This document shows, one piece after another, positions 55,015 through 63,907 of a DNA stretch of 64,000 bases. This DNA comes from Nitrospira sp. Ga0074138 (lineage in GTDB: Bacteria; Nitrospirota; Nitrospiria; Nitrospirales; Nitrospiraceae). The stretch is taken from assembly GCA_001464735.1 (NCBI GenBank), contig LNDU01000034.1, forward strand, positions 107,213 through 171,212. Reading direction: 5' to 3'. Under the pieces are notes generated by a model. It saw nothing but the letters and a program-made list of their open reading frames with translations. It did not search any database and was not told where the DNA came from. A program made the translations under genes and the position numbers. How positions within the stretch are numbered: the stretch's first letter is position 1; the number at the start of each line of letters is the position of its first letter.

Positions 55015-56319
55015 CTAGACCAACACCCTCTGTTGTGACGACTTCTTGCTCCAGGGACATCCTTCCGTCGAGATGTGTCGCTCGAAGTCATCGTGAAAGT
55101 ATTTCAAGGCGGATTGCAACGGGGCCATTGCACCTGGTGCGAGACCGCAGAAGGTGTGTCCTGGCGCCAGCCACTTGGCATGCATCTTCAGAAGCGACAA
55201 ATCCTCGCTGGTCGCACGTCCCTCCTCGAAGGACATCAAAATTCTCGCGACCCACGGCAACCCTTCCCGACAAGGCGTACACCACCCGCAAGATTCTCGG
55301 GCAAAGAACTTTTCGAGATTCAACACGAACCTCACGGGACAGGTGTGATCGTCCAGCACAATCATGGTGGCAGTACCCAGACGACCAACCTCGGGTGGGA
55401 TCGAAGAGAAATCTAAAGGGAGATCCAAGTGTTCTTCAGTCATAAATGCTGTGGAGATACCGCCTGGCAACAAGCCCCGAAAGCGAACGCCATCAGCCAT
55501 CCCTCCGGCATATCGTTCCAAGACCTCCCGCGCAGTGGTGCCGAGCGGCAATTCCCACCATCCAGGATTGGCGACACGACCACTGATACCGTAGATCTTC
55601 GTGCCACCGTCTTGAGTCCGACTCAATCGGTGATACCAGTCAGATCCTTGATTGACGATATGTGGGATGTTGTAGAGGGTCTCGACGTTCTGCACGACCG
55701 TCGGTTTCCCCCATAAGCCGACCGTCTGCGGAAAGGGAGGCTTTGCGCGGGGCACTGCTCGCTTGCCTTCCAGTGCATTAATCAACGCAGTTTCTTCGCC
55801 ACAAATATACCGGCCGGCACTGGCATGCAGATGGAGGTCAAAGCGAAATCCCATTCCAGGAAGAGGCTTACCCAAATACCCGGCTGCATAGGCCTCTGCA
55901 ATCGCCTCGGTCAGTCGTTGGGCCGACAGATGGTATTCCCCACGCAGAAAAATGTAGCCGATCTCTGCATCGATGGCATAGCCGGCGAGGATCATGCCTT
56001 CGACCAGGCCATGAGGATCGCCCTCCATCAGCACACGATCCTTAAATGTGCCTGGTTCCATTTCATCGCCATTGGCCACGATATACTTGGGTTTCTGCGC
56101 GTCGGCACCCATCGGCACGAAGCTCCACTTCGTACCGGTCAGAAACCCACCCCCGCCCCTGCCGCGCAATCCGGCATCGGTCACCAGCCGCTGCAGGTCC
56201 TTGGGGGCCAGCCCGCTGGAGAGCCGTTGCAAGCTGCGATACCCACCTGTTTTGACGTACTCACGCAATGTGCGCGTCGTACCATCCGGATGAATATGTT
56301 GAGTGAGTGGTCGTTCCAT
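55015..56319 (-). CDS. nuoF: NADH-quinone oxidoreductase subunit F (NADH/FMN-binding)
   Basis: 434 residues; the electron entry point where NADH reduces FMN. The NADH/FMN-binding glycine-rich loop is LRGRGGGGFLTGTKWSF, and the FMN region includes YIVANGDEMEPGTFKDR and FLRGEYHLSAQRL. The 4Fe-4S cluster N3 ligands are in ESCGWCTPCREGLPW and HTFCGLAPGA. Lies 26 bases after nuoE, four bases before nuoG. Confidence 0.96.
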   Translation of the reverse strand: MERPLTQHIHPDGTTRTLREYVKTGGYRSLQRLSSGLAPKDLQRLVTDAGLRGRGGGGFLTGTKWSFVPMGADAQKPKYIVANGDEMEPGTFKDRVLMEGDPHGLVEGMILAGYAIDAEIGYIFLRGEYHLSAQRLTEAIAEAYAAGYLGKPLPGMGFRFDLHLHASAGRYICGEETALINALEGKRAVPRAKPPFPQTVGLWGKPTVVQNVETLYNIPHIVNQGSDWYHRLSRTQDGGTKIYGISGRVANPGWWELPLGTTAREVLERYAGGMADGVRFRGLLPGGISTAFMTEEHLDLPLDFSSIPPEVGRLGTATMIVLDDHTCPVRFVLNLEKFFARESCGWCTPCREGLPWVARILMSFEEGRATSEDLSLLKMHAKWLAPGHTFCGLAPGAMAPLQSALKYFHDDFERHISTEGCPWSKKSSQQRVLV

Positions 56320-56345
56320 GTTAAGTCGATGACGGATATCTTGGA

Positions 56346-56810
56346 CTATTTGTATTTCTCCACGATCTGTTCAATCTTTTCAGGCGTGACGTCGCCGTAT
56401 ACATCCTGATCGATCATCAGGGCCGGTGCCCGTTCGCATTGCCCTAAGCAGGCAATCGGCAAGACAGTCAGACGTCCGTCTGGTGATGTCTGTCCGAGAT
56501 CCGCGTTATAGAGTGTTTTGATCTGCTCCTGAACTTGTTCACACCCCTTGATCCAACAGCTGATACTGTCGCACACGAAAGCGACATGTCGACCGACCGG
56601 TTTACGAAAGACGAGGTTGTAGAACGTGGCAATGCTATCCACATCCTCGACCGTGATCTCAAGAAATTGGGCAATCTCGAGGAGCGTGTCATCCGAGATC
56701 CAGCCACGTCGTCGTTGGATGGTCAGCAGTGCATCGATGGTAGCCCCCCGTTTGTCAGGGTAATGCTTCACTGCGTCTTCTAGTTCTCGTCGTTCGATTT
56801 CGCTCAGCAT
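56346..56810 (-). CDS. nuoE: NADH-quinone oxidoreductase subunit E (2Fe-2S thioredoxin-like)
   Basis: 154 residues, the peripheral 2Fe-2S subunit (cluster N1a). Ligands are in CDSISCWIKG and CLGQCERAPA, with the helical N-terminal part (RRGWISDDTLLEIAQFLEI, DSIATFYNLVFRKPVG) typical of NuoE/HoxE. It is separated from nuoCD by 111 bases that hold an unusual 9-base tandem repeat. Confidence 0.95.
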   Translation of the reverse strand: MLSEIERRELEDAVKHYPDKRGATIDALLTIQRRRGWISDDTLLEIAQFLEITVEDVDSIATFYNLVFRKPVGRHVAFVCDSISCWIKGCEQVQEQIKTLYNADLGQTSPDGRLTVLPIACLGQCERAPALMIDQDVYGDVTPEKIEQIVEKYK

Positions 56811-56817
56811 AAAATTG

Positions 56818-56916
56818 GTCTATCTGGTCTATTTAGTCTGTCTCGTTTATCTCGTCTGTCTGGTCTATCTTGTGCTTCGGACGAGGCAGACCAGACGACC
56901 GGACAGACAAGAGAGA
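56818..56916. repeat. Degenerate 9-base tandem repeat with inverted arm, between nuoCD and nuoE
   Basis: Six 9-base units, GTCTATCTG, GTCTATTTA, GTCTGTCTC, GTTTATCTC, GTCTGTCTG and GTCTATCTT, occupy 56818-56871. After a short spacer, a purine-rich arm (AGACCAGACGACCGGACAGAC, shown in part as AGACCAGAC and GGACAGACAAG, about 56888-56914) is roughly complementary, so a long imperfect hairpin can form in the nuo transcript. It is the largest gap in the operon. Confidence 0.7.
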
Positions 56917-56921
56917 CACTT

Positions 56922-58724
56922 TCACCGATCCACATCCGAGAGCACATAATCCACACTCCCCAGCACGGCCAGGAGATCCGAGAGCAATTCGCCACGTGCC
57001 ATCAGCGGCACCATCTGAATGTGTGCAAACGAGGGAGTGCGGATCCTCGTCCGGTACGAGAGCTCGGACCCATCACTCGTCAAGTAATAACTGGTCTGGC
57101 CTTTCGACGATTCGATGGGAACTTCCGCTTCACCGGGAGGAAGCACCGGGCCCCAACTCACTCCGACGAAATGATTGATGAGCGTTTCAATGTCATGCAT
57201 CGTGTGTGTTTTCAGCGGAGGAGTCGCAAGAGCATCGAGTGACGTATAGGGACCAGATGGCATGGAATCGAGACATTGGCGAATAATCCGCAGCGACTGA
57301 CGCAACTCCAAGACATGCACCAGCGCTCGGTCATAACAATCGCCGTTTGAAGCAACCGGGACATCAAAGTCGAACTGCTCATAGCCGGAGTACGGACGGA
57401 CCTTGCGCAAATCCCACGGTAAGCCGCAGGCACGCAGCATCGGACCAGTGGCACCCCACGCGATGGCGTCATCGAGAGACAAGACCCCGATCCCGACGGT
57501 CCGCTGCTTGAGAATCGGATTGTCCATCACCAGTTGCTCATAATCATCGAGTCGGCTGGGAAACCAATCGATGAACTGGCGAACCAGCTTGTCCCATCCA
57601 ATCGGAAGATCTTGTGCAACTCCACCGATCCGGAGCCAATTCGGATGCATACGGCCACCACAAATGGCTTCGGTGATCGAGAGGATGCGTTCTCGATCGT
57701 TGAACATGTAAAAGACCGGTGACAAGGCACCAATGTCGGCTGCAAAGGTCCCGTACCAGACAAGATGACTGGCGATCCGATAGAATTCAGACATCATGAC
57801 TCGAATGACTTGTGCCCGTGGTGGCACAGTGATGCCAGCCAATCGTTCGACCGAGAGACAATACGGCATCTCGTTCAACACACCCTGGAGGTAGTCCACA
57901 CGATCGGTATACGGAATGAAAGAATGCCAGGTTTGCCGCTCGGCGATCTTTTCCTGAGAACGATGGTGGAAGCCAATATCCGGGACGATATTGATAATTT
58001 CCTCACCCGCGAGTTGCGCCACGAGACGGAGCACCCCGTGCGTACCAGTATGGGCTGGGCCAAGGTTGATGAACATATAGTCGAAATCTGAATCCTGATC
58101 GTGGTGGGTGCGGGCTAACCCCCACTCCTCAGGCTTGAATTGCAGCGCGTCCTGTGCCATGACCAGCTTCTCTGGCGGCATTTGGAACTGCCCGACTTCT
58201 GTCGCACGCGAGGGATGATCCTTCCGAAGCGGATATCCCTCCCACCACGAAGGCATGAGAAGGCGGCGGAGAAAGGGATGTCCATCAAAACGAATCCCGA
58301 ACATGTCGAAAATTTCTCGTTCATACCAATCGGCATTTGGCCACAAGTCTCTGCTCGATGGCAGCGAGAGTGCCTCATCATCAAGCGCCACCTTGATGCG
58401 GAGTGATTGGTTCCGATCGAACGAGAAGAGGTGATAGAATACGGTAAAGGTTCCGATCGGTAATCCGTCATGATGGCGGCGAAGCCGTTCGTCGGTCGCA
58501 CTCAGGTCAAACAGCATAGGAAACGGGCGAGGAAGCTCAGATTTGACATAGCGCAGAATTTCATGAAGTCGAAGTTTCTCAACCCAGATGGTTGGAATCT
58601 CATCCTTGGTGGATTGCACAGCGGTCAGATATCCGTCAGAGCCAAAGCGGGCCGTCAGCTCCACCACCAGTCCAGTCTGTTCCCCGATTGAGGAATCTCC
58701 TACAGCCGAAAGTCGTGGAGTCAT
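56922..58724 (-). CDS. nuoCD: NADH-quinone oxidoreductase subunit C/D fusion
   Basis: 600 residues. Residues 1 to about 180 are NuoC (FHLF-type core [48 protein letters not shown]). Residues ~200-600 are NuoD, the 49-kDa quinone-pocket subunit ([46 protein letters not shown] and a C-terminal DVDR). The fusion is the standard state in many Gram-negative bacteria. The start overlaps the nuoB stop by four bases. Confidence 0.95.
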   Translation of the reverse strand: MTPRLSAVGDSSIGEQTGLVVELTARFGSDGYLTAVQSTKDEIPTIWVEKLRLHEILRYVKSELPRPFPMLFDLSATDERLRRHHDGLPIGTFTVFYHLFSFDRNQSLRIKVALDDEALSLPSSRDLWPNADWYEREIFDMFGIRFDGHPFLRRLLMPSWWEGYPLRKDHPSRATEVGQFQMPPEKLVMAQDALQFKPEEWGLARTHHDQDSDFDYMFINLGPAHTGTHGVLRLVAQLAGEEIINIVPDIGFHHRSQEKIAERQTWHSFIPYTDRVDYLQGVLNEMPYCLSVERLAGITVPPRAQVIRVMMSEFYRIASHLVWYGTFAADIGALSPVFYMFNDRERILSITEAICGGRMHPNWLRIGGVAQDLPIGWDKLVRQFIDWFPSRLDDYEQLVMDNPILKQRTVGIGVLSLDDAIAWGATGPMLRACGLPWDLRKVRPYSGYEQFDFDVPVASNGDCYDRALVHVLELRQSLRIIRQCLDSMPSGPYTSLDALATPPLKTHTMHDIETLINHFVGVSWGPVLPPGEAEVPIESSKGQTSYYLTSDGSELSYRTRIRTPSFAHIQMVPLMARGELLSDLLAVLGSVDYVLSDVDR

Positions 58725-59428
58725 GACTTGCCTTTCGGTCGACCGTCCGGCTGCCCTGCAAAATGAGGCGAGAGAAGATCAGTCCGCGGAAGCACATCGA
58801 TACCGGGATATTCACGTTGACTCATCCGCTCGGCTCGTTTCGCATCACGCAGCGAGGGCATAATGGGTGTCTGAACCTCCTGTGGACCGAAGTGCCAACT
58901 CAAGGGACGGCGTTCTGACCCAACCATGTTCTGGAGGAGCAGCAAACATTCCATAAAGGCATGGGGTGGCGGTGGGCATCCTGGCATATACACATCCACG
59001 GGAATGAATTTGTCGACGCCTTGTACGACTGAATAGGCGTCGAACATCCCGCCGGAGTTTGAGCAGGACCCCATCGAAATCACCCAACGCGGCTCCAGCA
59101 TCTGCTCGTAGAGCTGCTTGATGACAGGCGCCACTTTCAGAAACACCGTCCCGGATACGACCAACACGTCGGCCTGCCGTGGTGAACCACGGACGACTTC
59201 TGCACCAAATCGAGAGACGTCATAGACACTGGTCAAACTTGTCGCCATTTCGACGAAACAGCATGACAAGCCAAAATTCAATGGCCACAATGAATTCTTC
59301 CGTCCCCATGCTAAGAGATCTTGGAGCTTCGCGAAGAGAACTGAGTCGCCAACAACAGAGGTCAACGAACCATCGCCACCATCGATAATCCGTACCCCCT
59401 CCAGTCGTCCGTTACGCCACTCGGTCAT
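58721..59428 (-). CDS. nuoB: NADH-quinone oxidoreductase subunit B
   Basis: 235 residues from the ATG at 59428 ([18 protein letters not shown]). The extended frame to 59536 runs inside nuoA and is rejected. It holds cluster N2, the last electron carrier before quinone: the tandem cysteine [14 protein letters not shown] (about residue 60), then [19 protein letters not shown] and [12 protein letters not shown]. The C-terminus is longer than in most NuoB proteins by about 50 residues (a Lys/Arg-rich tail). Confidence 0.94.
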   Translation of the reverse strand: MTEWRNGRLEGVRIIDGGDGSLTSVVGDSVLFAKLQDLLAWGRKNSLWPLNFGLSCCFVEMATSLTSVYDVSRFGAEVVRGSPRQADVLVVSGTVFLKVAPVIKQLYEQMLEPRWVISMGSCSNSGGMFDAYSVVQGVDKFIPVDVYMPGCPPPPHAFMECLLLLQNMVGSERRPLSWHFGPQEVQTPIMPSLRDAKRAERMSQREYPGIDVLPRTDLLSPHFAGQPDGRPKGKS

Positions 59429-59876
59429 CGTAGAGCTCCTTTGACTCCTGCATGGTTGGGTTCTGGCGGTGACGGACCTTCGGACGTTGAGACTGTGCAT
59501 GCCAGTCCAGCGCTCCGGTGAGCCATAAATACGCAAGGGATGCCAACAGAATGGTCACAAAGATCGTTACTTCAATAAAACCAAGCCAGCCTGTCTCGGG
59601 TACCGCGACGGCCCAGGCATACAGATACGCTGCTTCCACATCGAAAATAACGAAGAACATGGCGATCAAATAGTATTGCACCGGTGGGCGGACTTGGGCA
59701 TTGCCAGTTGGCCGAATCCCACATTCATAGGGAACGCCGGTTGCACTTTCCGATCGACGTTCAGGCTTTTTCCAGTGACGCTCGCCAAGCAAAGGTGGAA
59801 GTCCCAGCATGACGGCAATCACCACGCCGACACACAACCCATAGATACAGATCTGCCAAATCGCGTCATCTACCAT
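59412..59876 (-). CDS. nuoA: NADH-quinone oxidoreductase subunit A
   Basis: 154 residues from the ATG at 59876 ([18 protein letters not shown]); a GTG at 59915 is possible. Three transmembrane helices. The marks [22 protein letters not shown] and [22 protein letters not shown] (acidic residue in helix 2) are typical of NuoA. Longer C-terminal tail than E. coli. First gene of the nuo operon; its end overlaps the nuoB start. Confidence 0.94.
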   Translation of the reverse strand: MVDDAIWQICIYGLCVGVVIAVMLGLPPLLGERHWKKPERRSESATGVPYECGIRPTGNAQVRPPVQYYLIAMFFVIFDVEAAYLYAWAVAVPETGWLGFIEVTIFVTILLASLAYLWLTGALDWHAQSQRPKVRHRQNPTMQESKELYDDRVA

Positions 59877-60169
59877 GACAATAACTAACCATCTGCAATA
59901 ACTATCTATCGGCACTAACTAGCTATTTATTTAGGGCAATGAGGGTCTTCCCAACTCTTGGATATCATGCTGAGTGGGGCGTGGCTTTAAAAAAGCATAA
60001 TTTTACGATTGTTTACGGGGAGAACTGCTGCGAGCGGTGGGGTGAGAGAATAATTATGGGGAGACTATTCTGAGGGGTGCGCTACGATTTCTGTAGGTCA
60101 GCCACTGAGGCTGTTGAACAGATGATCCTATGCGTGGCGTCCCATCCGTATTTGCGTGTTTCCCATCCT
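59877..60169. promoter_or_regulatory. Region upstream of the nuo operon
   Basis: About 290 bases between the nuoA start and the 3' end of the DHH-CBS-CCA gene, on the same strand. It must carry the nuo promoter and the end of the upstream transcript. The 50 bases closest to nuoA contain a degenerate repeat of AACTA-type words (TAACTAACC, AATAACTATC, CACTAACTAG). An AT-rich stretch at about 59985-60020 is a plausible promoter location. No -35/-10 pair can be named with confidence. Confidence 0.4.
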
Positions 60170-62821
60170 TCACACACCTCCCTTGGGGTCTTGAACCAGC
60201 TGATGAAGGAACTGCCGTTCCTCTGCCTCAGTCTCTGCTTCGCCGTTCAGACGTGCGGCTAGCAATCGGTCGAGGATTTTCTTGAACTGCGGGCCCGGTT
60301 TCAACCCCATGGCTTTCAGGTCAGTACCCGTCAGAATTGGCTTCACATGTTGATAGGTCGTAAGGAATGCTGAGACCTGGCGCTTGACTGTTTCCCCTTT
60401 GCTCTTCGCCATGAGGATCAAGAGTGTTTCATCGGATAGTCCCGACAAGAGATGGTACACGTCGGCCGGAGTGAGCGGTCGCTTCGACGCGAGTCGGCGA
60501 ATCACGTTGTGACAGCCCACGCGAGCCATTTTGAGCCTGGTGGCTTCCTGTTCGGATAAGGGAAAGCGCTTGAGCAGGTCTTTTACAGCACGCTCGGGCA
60601 AGACCTCGAGCAGTGCCATCATGTAGACCACCCAGACGTCCATCTTCCGATCTAAGTAGAGGAGACGGTACCAATCGACGGCTTCTTCCAGCGCGGCCAG
60701 GAGTTGATCCAACCGGTTGGACCAACTCAGCTTCGGATGGATGAACTTCAAAAGATTGAGCTCCGCCAATCGTTTGATCGCCTGTTTCGATTCCCGCTCG
60801 CCTAACAGTAGTTTCAGTTCTTCCAGCAGACGGTGGCCGGATAATCGGTGAAACAGGTTCATCTTGACAGCGCCGGCGATCAACGCCGCCGTGTCCTTGC
60901 CCAAATGAAATCCGAACCGGGATTCAAATCGGATCGCCCGAAACACGCGGGTCGGATCTTCAACGAAACTTAGCCCGTGCAAGACTCGGATCACCTTGTC
61001 ATTGAGATCTCGCTGCCCACCATAGAAGTCCAGCACATCGCCAAAGCCCTTCCCGTTCAAGCGAACCGCCAAGGCATTGATCGTAAAGTCACGTCGATAC
61101 AGGTCTTTCTTGATGGAACCCTGTTCGACCGTCGGTAACGCGGTGGGATACTCGTAATACTCCGTCCGTGCAGTGGCCACATCCAGCTTGAAACCATCCG
61201 GCAACATCAGAATTGCCGTGCCGAATCGCTCATGCACCTTGACCCTCGCCTGCAGCATGTCACCCAGCTTGCGAGCGAAGGCGATGCCGTCGCCTTCGAC
61301 CACGAGATCCAAATCCAGATTCTTGATGCCCAGTAACAGGTCTCGTACGCAACCGCCGACGACAAAGAGCGAAACCTCGCAGCGATCAGCCAAGTGACCC
61401 GCGTCTTCCAGCAATGTCACCAGGCGATGTGGCAAGCGGCTCTGCAAGAGTCCCTTCACGTTGCGGCGCGGCCCTCCGATCTCAACGTGAGCTTCGCCTG
61501 GACGCATCGTCCGCATTCGGGCAGCCTTCAATACATCGTCGTGCAGGGTCCGCAGCAGATCCGTCCTCGTAATGACGCCGACGATCTTCGCGTCTGTGAT
61601 AATCGGCACAAAGCGTTGGTTTCGCTCGATCATGGCCGTTTCGATCTCATGAAATGGCGTGTCTGGCTGCGCGAGATAGGCATCGGTCTGCATGATGTCA
61701 CGCACAGCCATCTTGCCCAGCCGATGAAACAAGGCTTTCTGAATCGACTCCCGGCTGACGATCCCGGTGTACCGATCTTTTTCATCCAAGATTGGAAACA
61801 CATTCAGCCCATAGGCCGTCATCCGCTGTCCTGCTTCGGTCACGCTGGTCTCGACCTCGATCGCTTTGACCGGGGTAGTCATAACATCCTGAGCCAGCAG
61901 AGTCGGGCGATATTGTGTGGTCAGCAGCTGAACGACCTTCTCCTTGACTGCAGCAAGAGTTTGCCCTTTGACGGTGGCGGCTGCTGCCACGGCGTGGCCT
62001 CCTCCTCCAAATTCCCGTGCGATCCAGCCGACATCGATTTCAGGCCTGCGGCTTCTTCCGATCACTTCCACTCGGTCTGCCATCATCACTGCTACGACGA
62101 CGGCATCGACACCCTGTAATTCGGCGAGTCTATGCACAACGCCGGCTGCCTCTCCGCGGCAGCGGTCGATCGTGCTCGTGGCCACCAGGACCTTGCGGCC
62201 TTCCAGGTAATGCACGTCGCTGTGCTCTAAAAAGTCGTTCAGCAGGGCGACGGCATCTGCATCGAGAGGACGGAGCAACGTATCCGCCACCAGATTCAGG
62301 TCCGCGCCGGCAGCGGCGAGAAACGCGCCGGCCTCAAAATCACGGCTGGTTGTAGAGGCGAAGACGAACGATCCGGTTTCTTCATAGAGGCCCATGGCCA
62401 TCACGGTCGCCTCAAACGGCGTCACGGGAATATGCCGCCGCCGAAGTTGTTCTATGAGAAGCGTCGTCGTGGCCCCAACCGATTCAATCACAGACTGCTT
62501 CGAACGGCCGGCGAGGGATGAGTCTGGTTCGGGGTGGTGATCAAACACCACAACTTCGACCGTCGGATTCTCGATGCACGATTTGAGCGTTCCGATCCTG
62601 TCGGGCTCTTGGGTATCGACAAGCACGAGCCTAGTGATTTGAGAGAGCTCGATGTCCTTGAGTTTGCTGATATCGAGGTCGTGTACGGCGAGAAAATTAC
62701 GGACGGCCTCCTGGCCTCCAGCCGGCAAGACCAGCTTCGCTTCTGGAAAGAGTTTGCGTGCGGCAACCATGGAGGCCAGGCCATCGAAATCCGCGTTGCT
62801 GTGTGTGGCGATGACGTCCAT
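60170..62821 (-). CDS. DHH-phosphoesterase / CBS / CCA- or A-adding tRNA nucleotidyltransferase fusion
   Basis: 883 residues in three parts. Residues 1-310: DHH/DHHA1 phosphoesterase (ATHSNADFDGLASM, VVFDHHPEPDSS, ETGSFVFASTTSRD, REFGGGGHAVAAAATV). Residues 320-450: two CBS domains (DVMTTPVKAIEVETSV, NVFPILDEKDRYTGIVSRE, DIMQTDAYLAQPDTP). Residues 480-880: a class II tRNA nucleotidyltransferase with LFVVGGCVRDLLLG, the metal site NLDLDLVVEGDG, RRDFTINALAV and DPTRVFRAIRFESRFGF. It probably adds A or CCA to tRNA 3' ends. The fused DHH domain and CBS pair suggest nucleotide-controlled activity or a second phosphodiesterase role. Fusions of this kind are known in some deep-branching bacteria and Deltaproteobacteria. 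Confidence 0.92.
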   Translation of the reverse strand: MDVIATHSNADFDGLASMVAARKLFPEAKLVLPAGGQEAVRNFLAVHDLDISKLKDIELSQITRLVLVDTQEPDRIGTLKSCIENPTVEVVVFDHHPEPDSSLAGRSKQSVIESVGATTTLLIEQLRRRHIPVTPFEATVMAMGLYEETGSFVFASTTSRDFEAGAFLAAAGADLNLVADTLLRPLDADAVALLNDFLEHSDVHYLEGRKVLVATSTIDRCRGEAAGVVHRLAELQGVDAVVVAVMMADRVEVIGRSRRPEIDVGWIAREFGGGGHAVAAAATVKGQTLAAVKEKVVQLLTTQYRPTLLAQDVMTTPVKAIEVETSVTEAGQRMTAYGLNVFPILDEKDRYTGIVSRESIQKALFHRLGKMAVRDIMQTDAYLAQPDTPFHEIETAMIERNQRFVPIITDAKIVGVITRTDLLRTLHDDVLKAARMRTMRPGEAHVEIGGPRRNVKGLLQSRLPHRLVTLLEDAGHLADRCEVSLFVVGGCVRDLLLGIKNLDLDLVVEGDGIAFARKLGDMLQARVKVHERFGTAILMLPDGFKLDVATARTEYYEYPTALPTVEQGSIKKDLYRRDFTINALAVRLNGKGFGDVLDFYGGQRDLNDKVIRVLHGLSFVEDPTRVFRAIRFESRFGFHLGKDTAALIAGAVKMNLFHRLSGHRLLEELKLLLGERESKQAIKRLAELNLLKFIHPKLSWSNRLDQLLAALEEAVDWYRLLYLDRKMDVWVVYMMALLEVLPERAVKDLLKRFPLSEQEATRLKMARVGCHNVIRRLASKRPLTPADVYHLLSGLSDETLLILMAKSKGETVKRQVSAFLTTYQHVKPILTGTDLKAMGLKPGPQFKKILDRLLAARLNGEAETEAEERQFLHQLVQDPKGGV

Positions 62822-62902
62822 GCGCCCATTCTAGCAGGGTCCTGATACACACGAAATACTGAACCCAATCTGAGACAGAACAAGATCGCGCTGGAAAAGG
62901 AC

Positions 62903-62934
62903 GGGGCGCTTACGATCAATATCGTAAGCGCCCC
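62903..62934 (-). terminator. Rho-independent terminator downstream of the 62962 gene
   Basis: A perfect 14-base stem (GGGGCGCTTACGAT with its complement) and a four-base loop. On the minus strand the stem is followed by a GTCCTTTTCC T-rich stretch. It lies 28 bases after the stop of the minus-strand gene at 62962, which it should terminate before the DHH-CBS-CCA gene. Confidence 0.8.
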
Positions 62935-62961
62935 GGTTGTTTCTACACGACTGTTGGGTGA

Positions 62962-63288
62962 TCAACGATGCCGAGCACCTTGGCGATCGTGCTTTTCACG
63001 CGCAATGTGGCGTGAAGCACGATTCTGCGCTGCGCCGATCCGTGCCCGTTCTTTTCCTGTCACAACATCGTCGGAGTTCGCTCTATTCTCCATGCGATCG
63101 ATCCGATCCTGTTGCCTGTCGAGTCGACGGGCCTCTCGTCGATTGAGCTGCCCACTGGAAATTCCTTGGTCGATACGTTGTTCTTGATTCATCTGTCGCT
63201 GGTCAATCACCGGAGTTTCCGTTTGAGCATAGACGAAACCGTTCATCAGTAATGTCATCCCACTAACTGCGATGAGTATTCTCTTCAT
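62962..63288 (-). CDS. Small exported basic protein, unknown function
   Basis: About 108 residues from the ATG at 63288 (MKRILIAVSGMTLLMNG), which follows GGAGGG; the 63318 start is rejected. Signal peptide cleaved near VYAQ-TE. The mature part is highly charged and Arg/Asp/Gln-rich, with a helical feel (QMNQEQRIDQG, NRREARRLDRQQDRIDRME, NRASRHIAREK). No known catalytic motif. Such short periplasmic Arg/Gln-rich proteins recur in environmental genomes; the role is unknown. Confidence 0.7.
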   Translation of the reverse strand: MKRILIAVSGMTLLMNGFVYAQTETPVIDQRQMNQEQRIDQGISSGQLNRREARRLDRQQDRIDRMENRANSDDVVTGKERARIGAAQNRASRHIAREKHDRQGARHR

Positions 63289-63431
63289 TGATCCCTCCTC
63301 GAGTGGAAAAGCCTCCAAGAGCTTCAGGGCGCCTGTGATTGGGCAGAGCTATACCTCGCCTGGTCTATCAGGCAAGGCCTGAAACGTCCACTTTTTAGAG
63401 GTTTAGTGAATGCTGTCCGTGTAGTTACAAA

Positions 63432-63866
63432 TCAACGATCTCGCCCGCTTCCGGAATGATCCGGACGTTCGGAACGGTCAAACTTGTCAGGACGTTCAAC
63501 ACGGTCTGGCCGATCACCTCTATGTCCAGATCGATCCTGCCTGTCCGATCGATCGAACCGCTCGCGTTCTGAGTCGTCTCGCCCACCTCGGTCTCCCCGG
63601 TTCTCTCGATCTCCACGGCCGCCTCGGTCTCCGCCTCTCCCTGACCTACTGCGATCGTCGTCCTTGAAGAGACGATCACTCCGTTCTCCCCGACTCACTT
63701 GCTCGCGAAGCGCTTTAAGACTTGCACGGCCTTCTTCAAAGTCGGATCCGCGTCGTTTCACTTCTCGACTGAGATCCAAGAGTTCAGACGGACGATAACC
63801 CTGCTTGATTCCCTCGCCGACCAAGGCTGTTCCGTCTTTCGACGGAATTCTTCCTTCTTTCATCAC
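63432..63866 (-). CDS. Low-complexity RGD/RSDR-rich protein, 5' end cut by an IS30-type fragment
   Basis: 144 residues from an internal start at 63866. The protein sequence continues coherently upstream in the same frame (AAGAKSLAVMKEGRIPS) to about 63903, so the true N-terminus (probably an export signal) is missing. Conserved-looking part: DGTALVGEGIKQGYRPSELLDLSREVKRR and SLKALREQVSRGERSD. The tail is an Arg/Asp/Gly repeat (DRGGRGDRENRGDRGGRDD and RPDRVERPDKFDRSERPD). The structural break coincides with transposase sequence on the other strand. Confidence 0.6.
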   Translation of the reverse strand: MMKEGRIPSKDGTALVGEGIKQGYRPSELLDLSREVKRRGSDFEEGRASLKALREQVSRGERSDRLFKDDDRSRSGRGGDRGGRGDRENRGDRGGRDDSERERFDRSDRQDRSGHRGDRPDRVERPDKFDRSERPDHSGSGRDR

Positions 63867-63907
63867 CGCCAGACTTTTTGCGCCGGCTGCGAGCTCTTCC
63901 TGCGCGA

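Noticed and set aside
63425..63679. Alternative minus-strand frame overlapping the RGD-rich gene
   Set aside because: It is a shadow of the Arg/Asp-rich repeat coding sequence; the overlapping frame has the coherent N-terminal part and a sensible stop.
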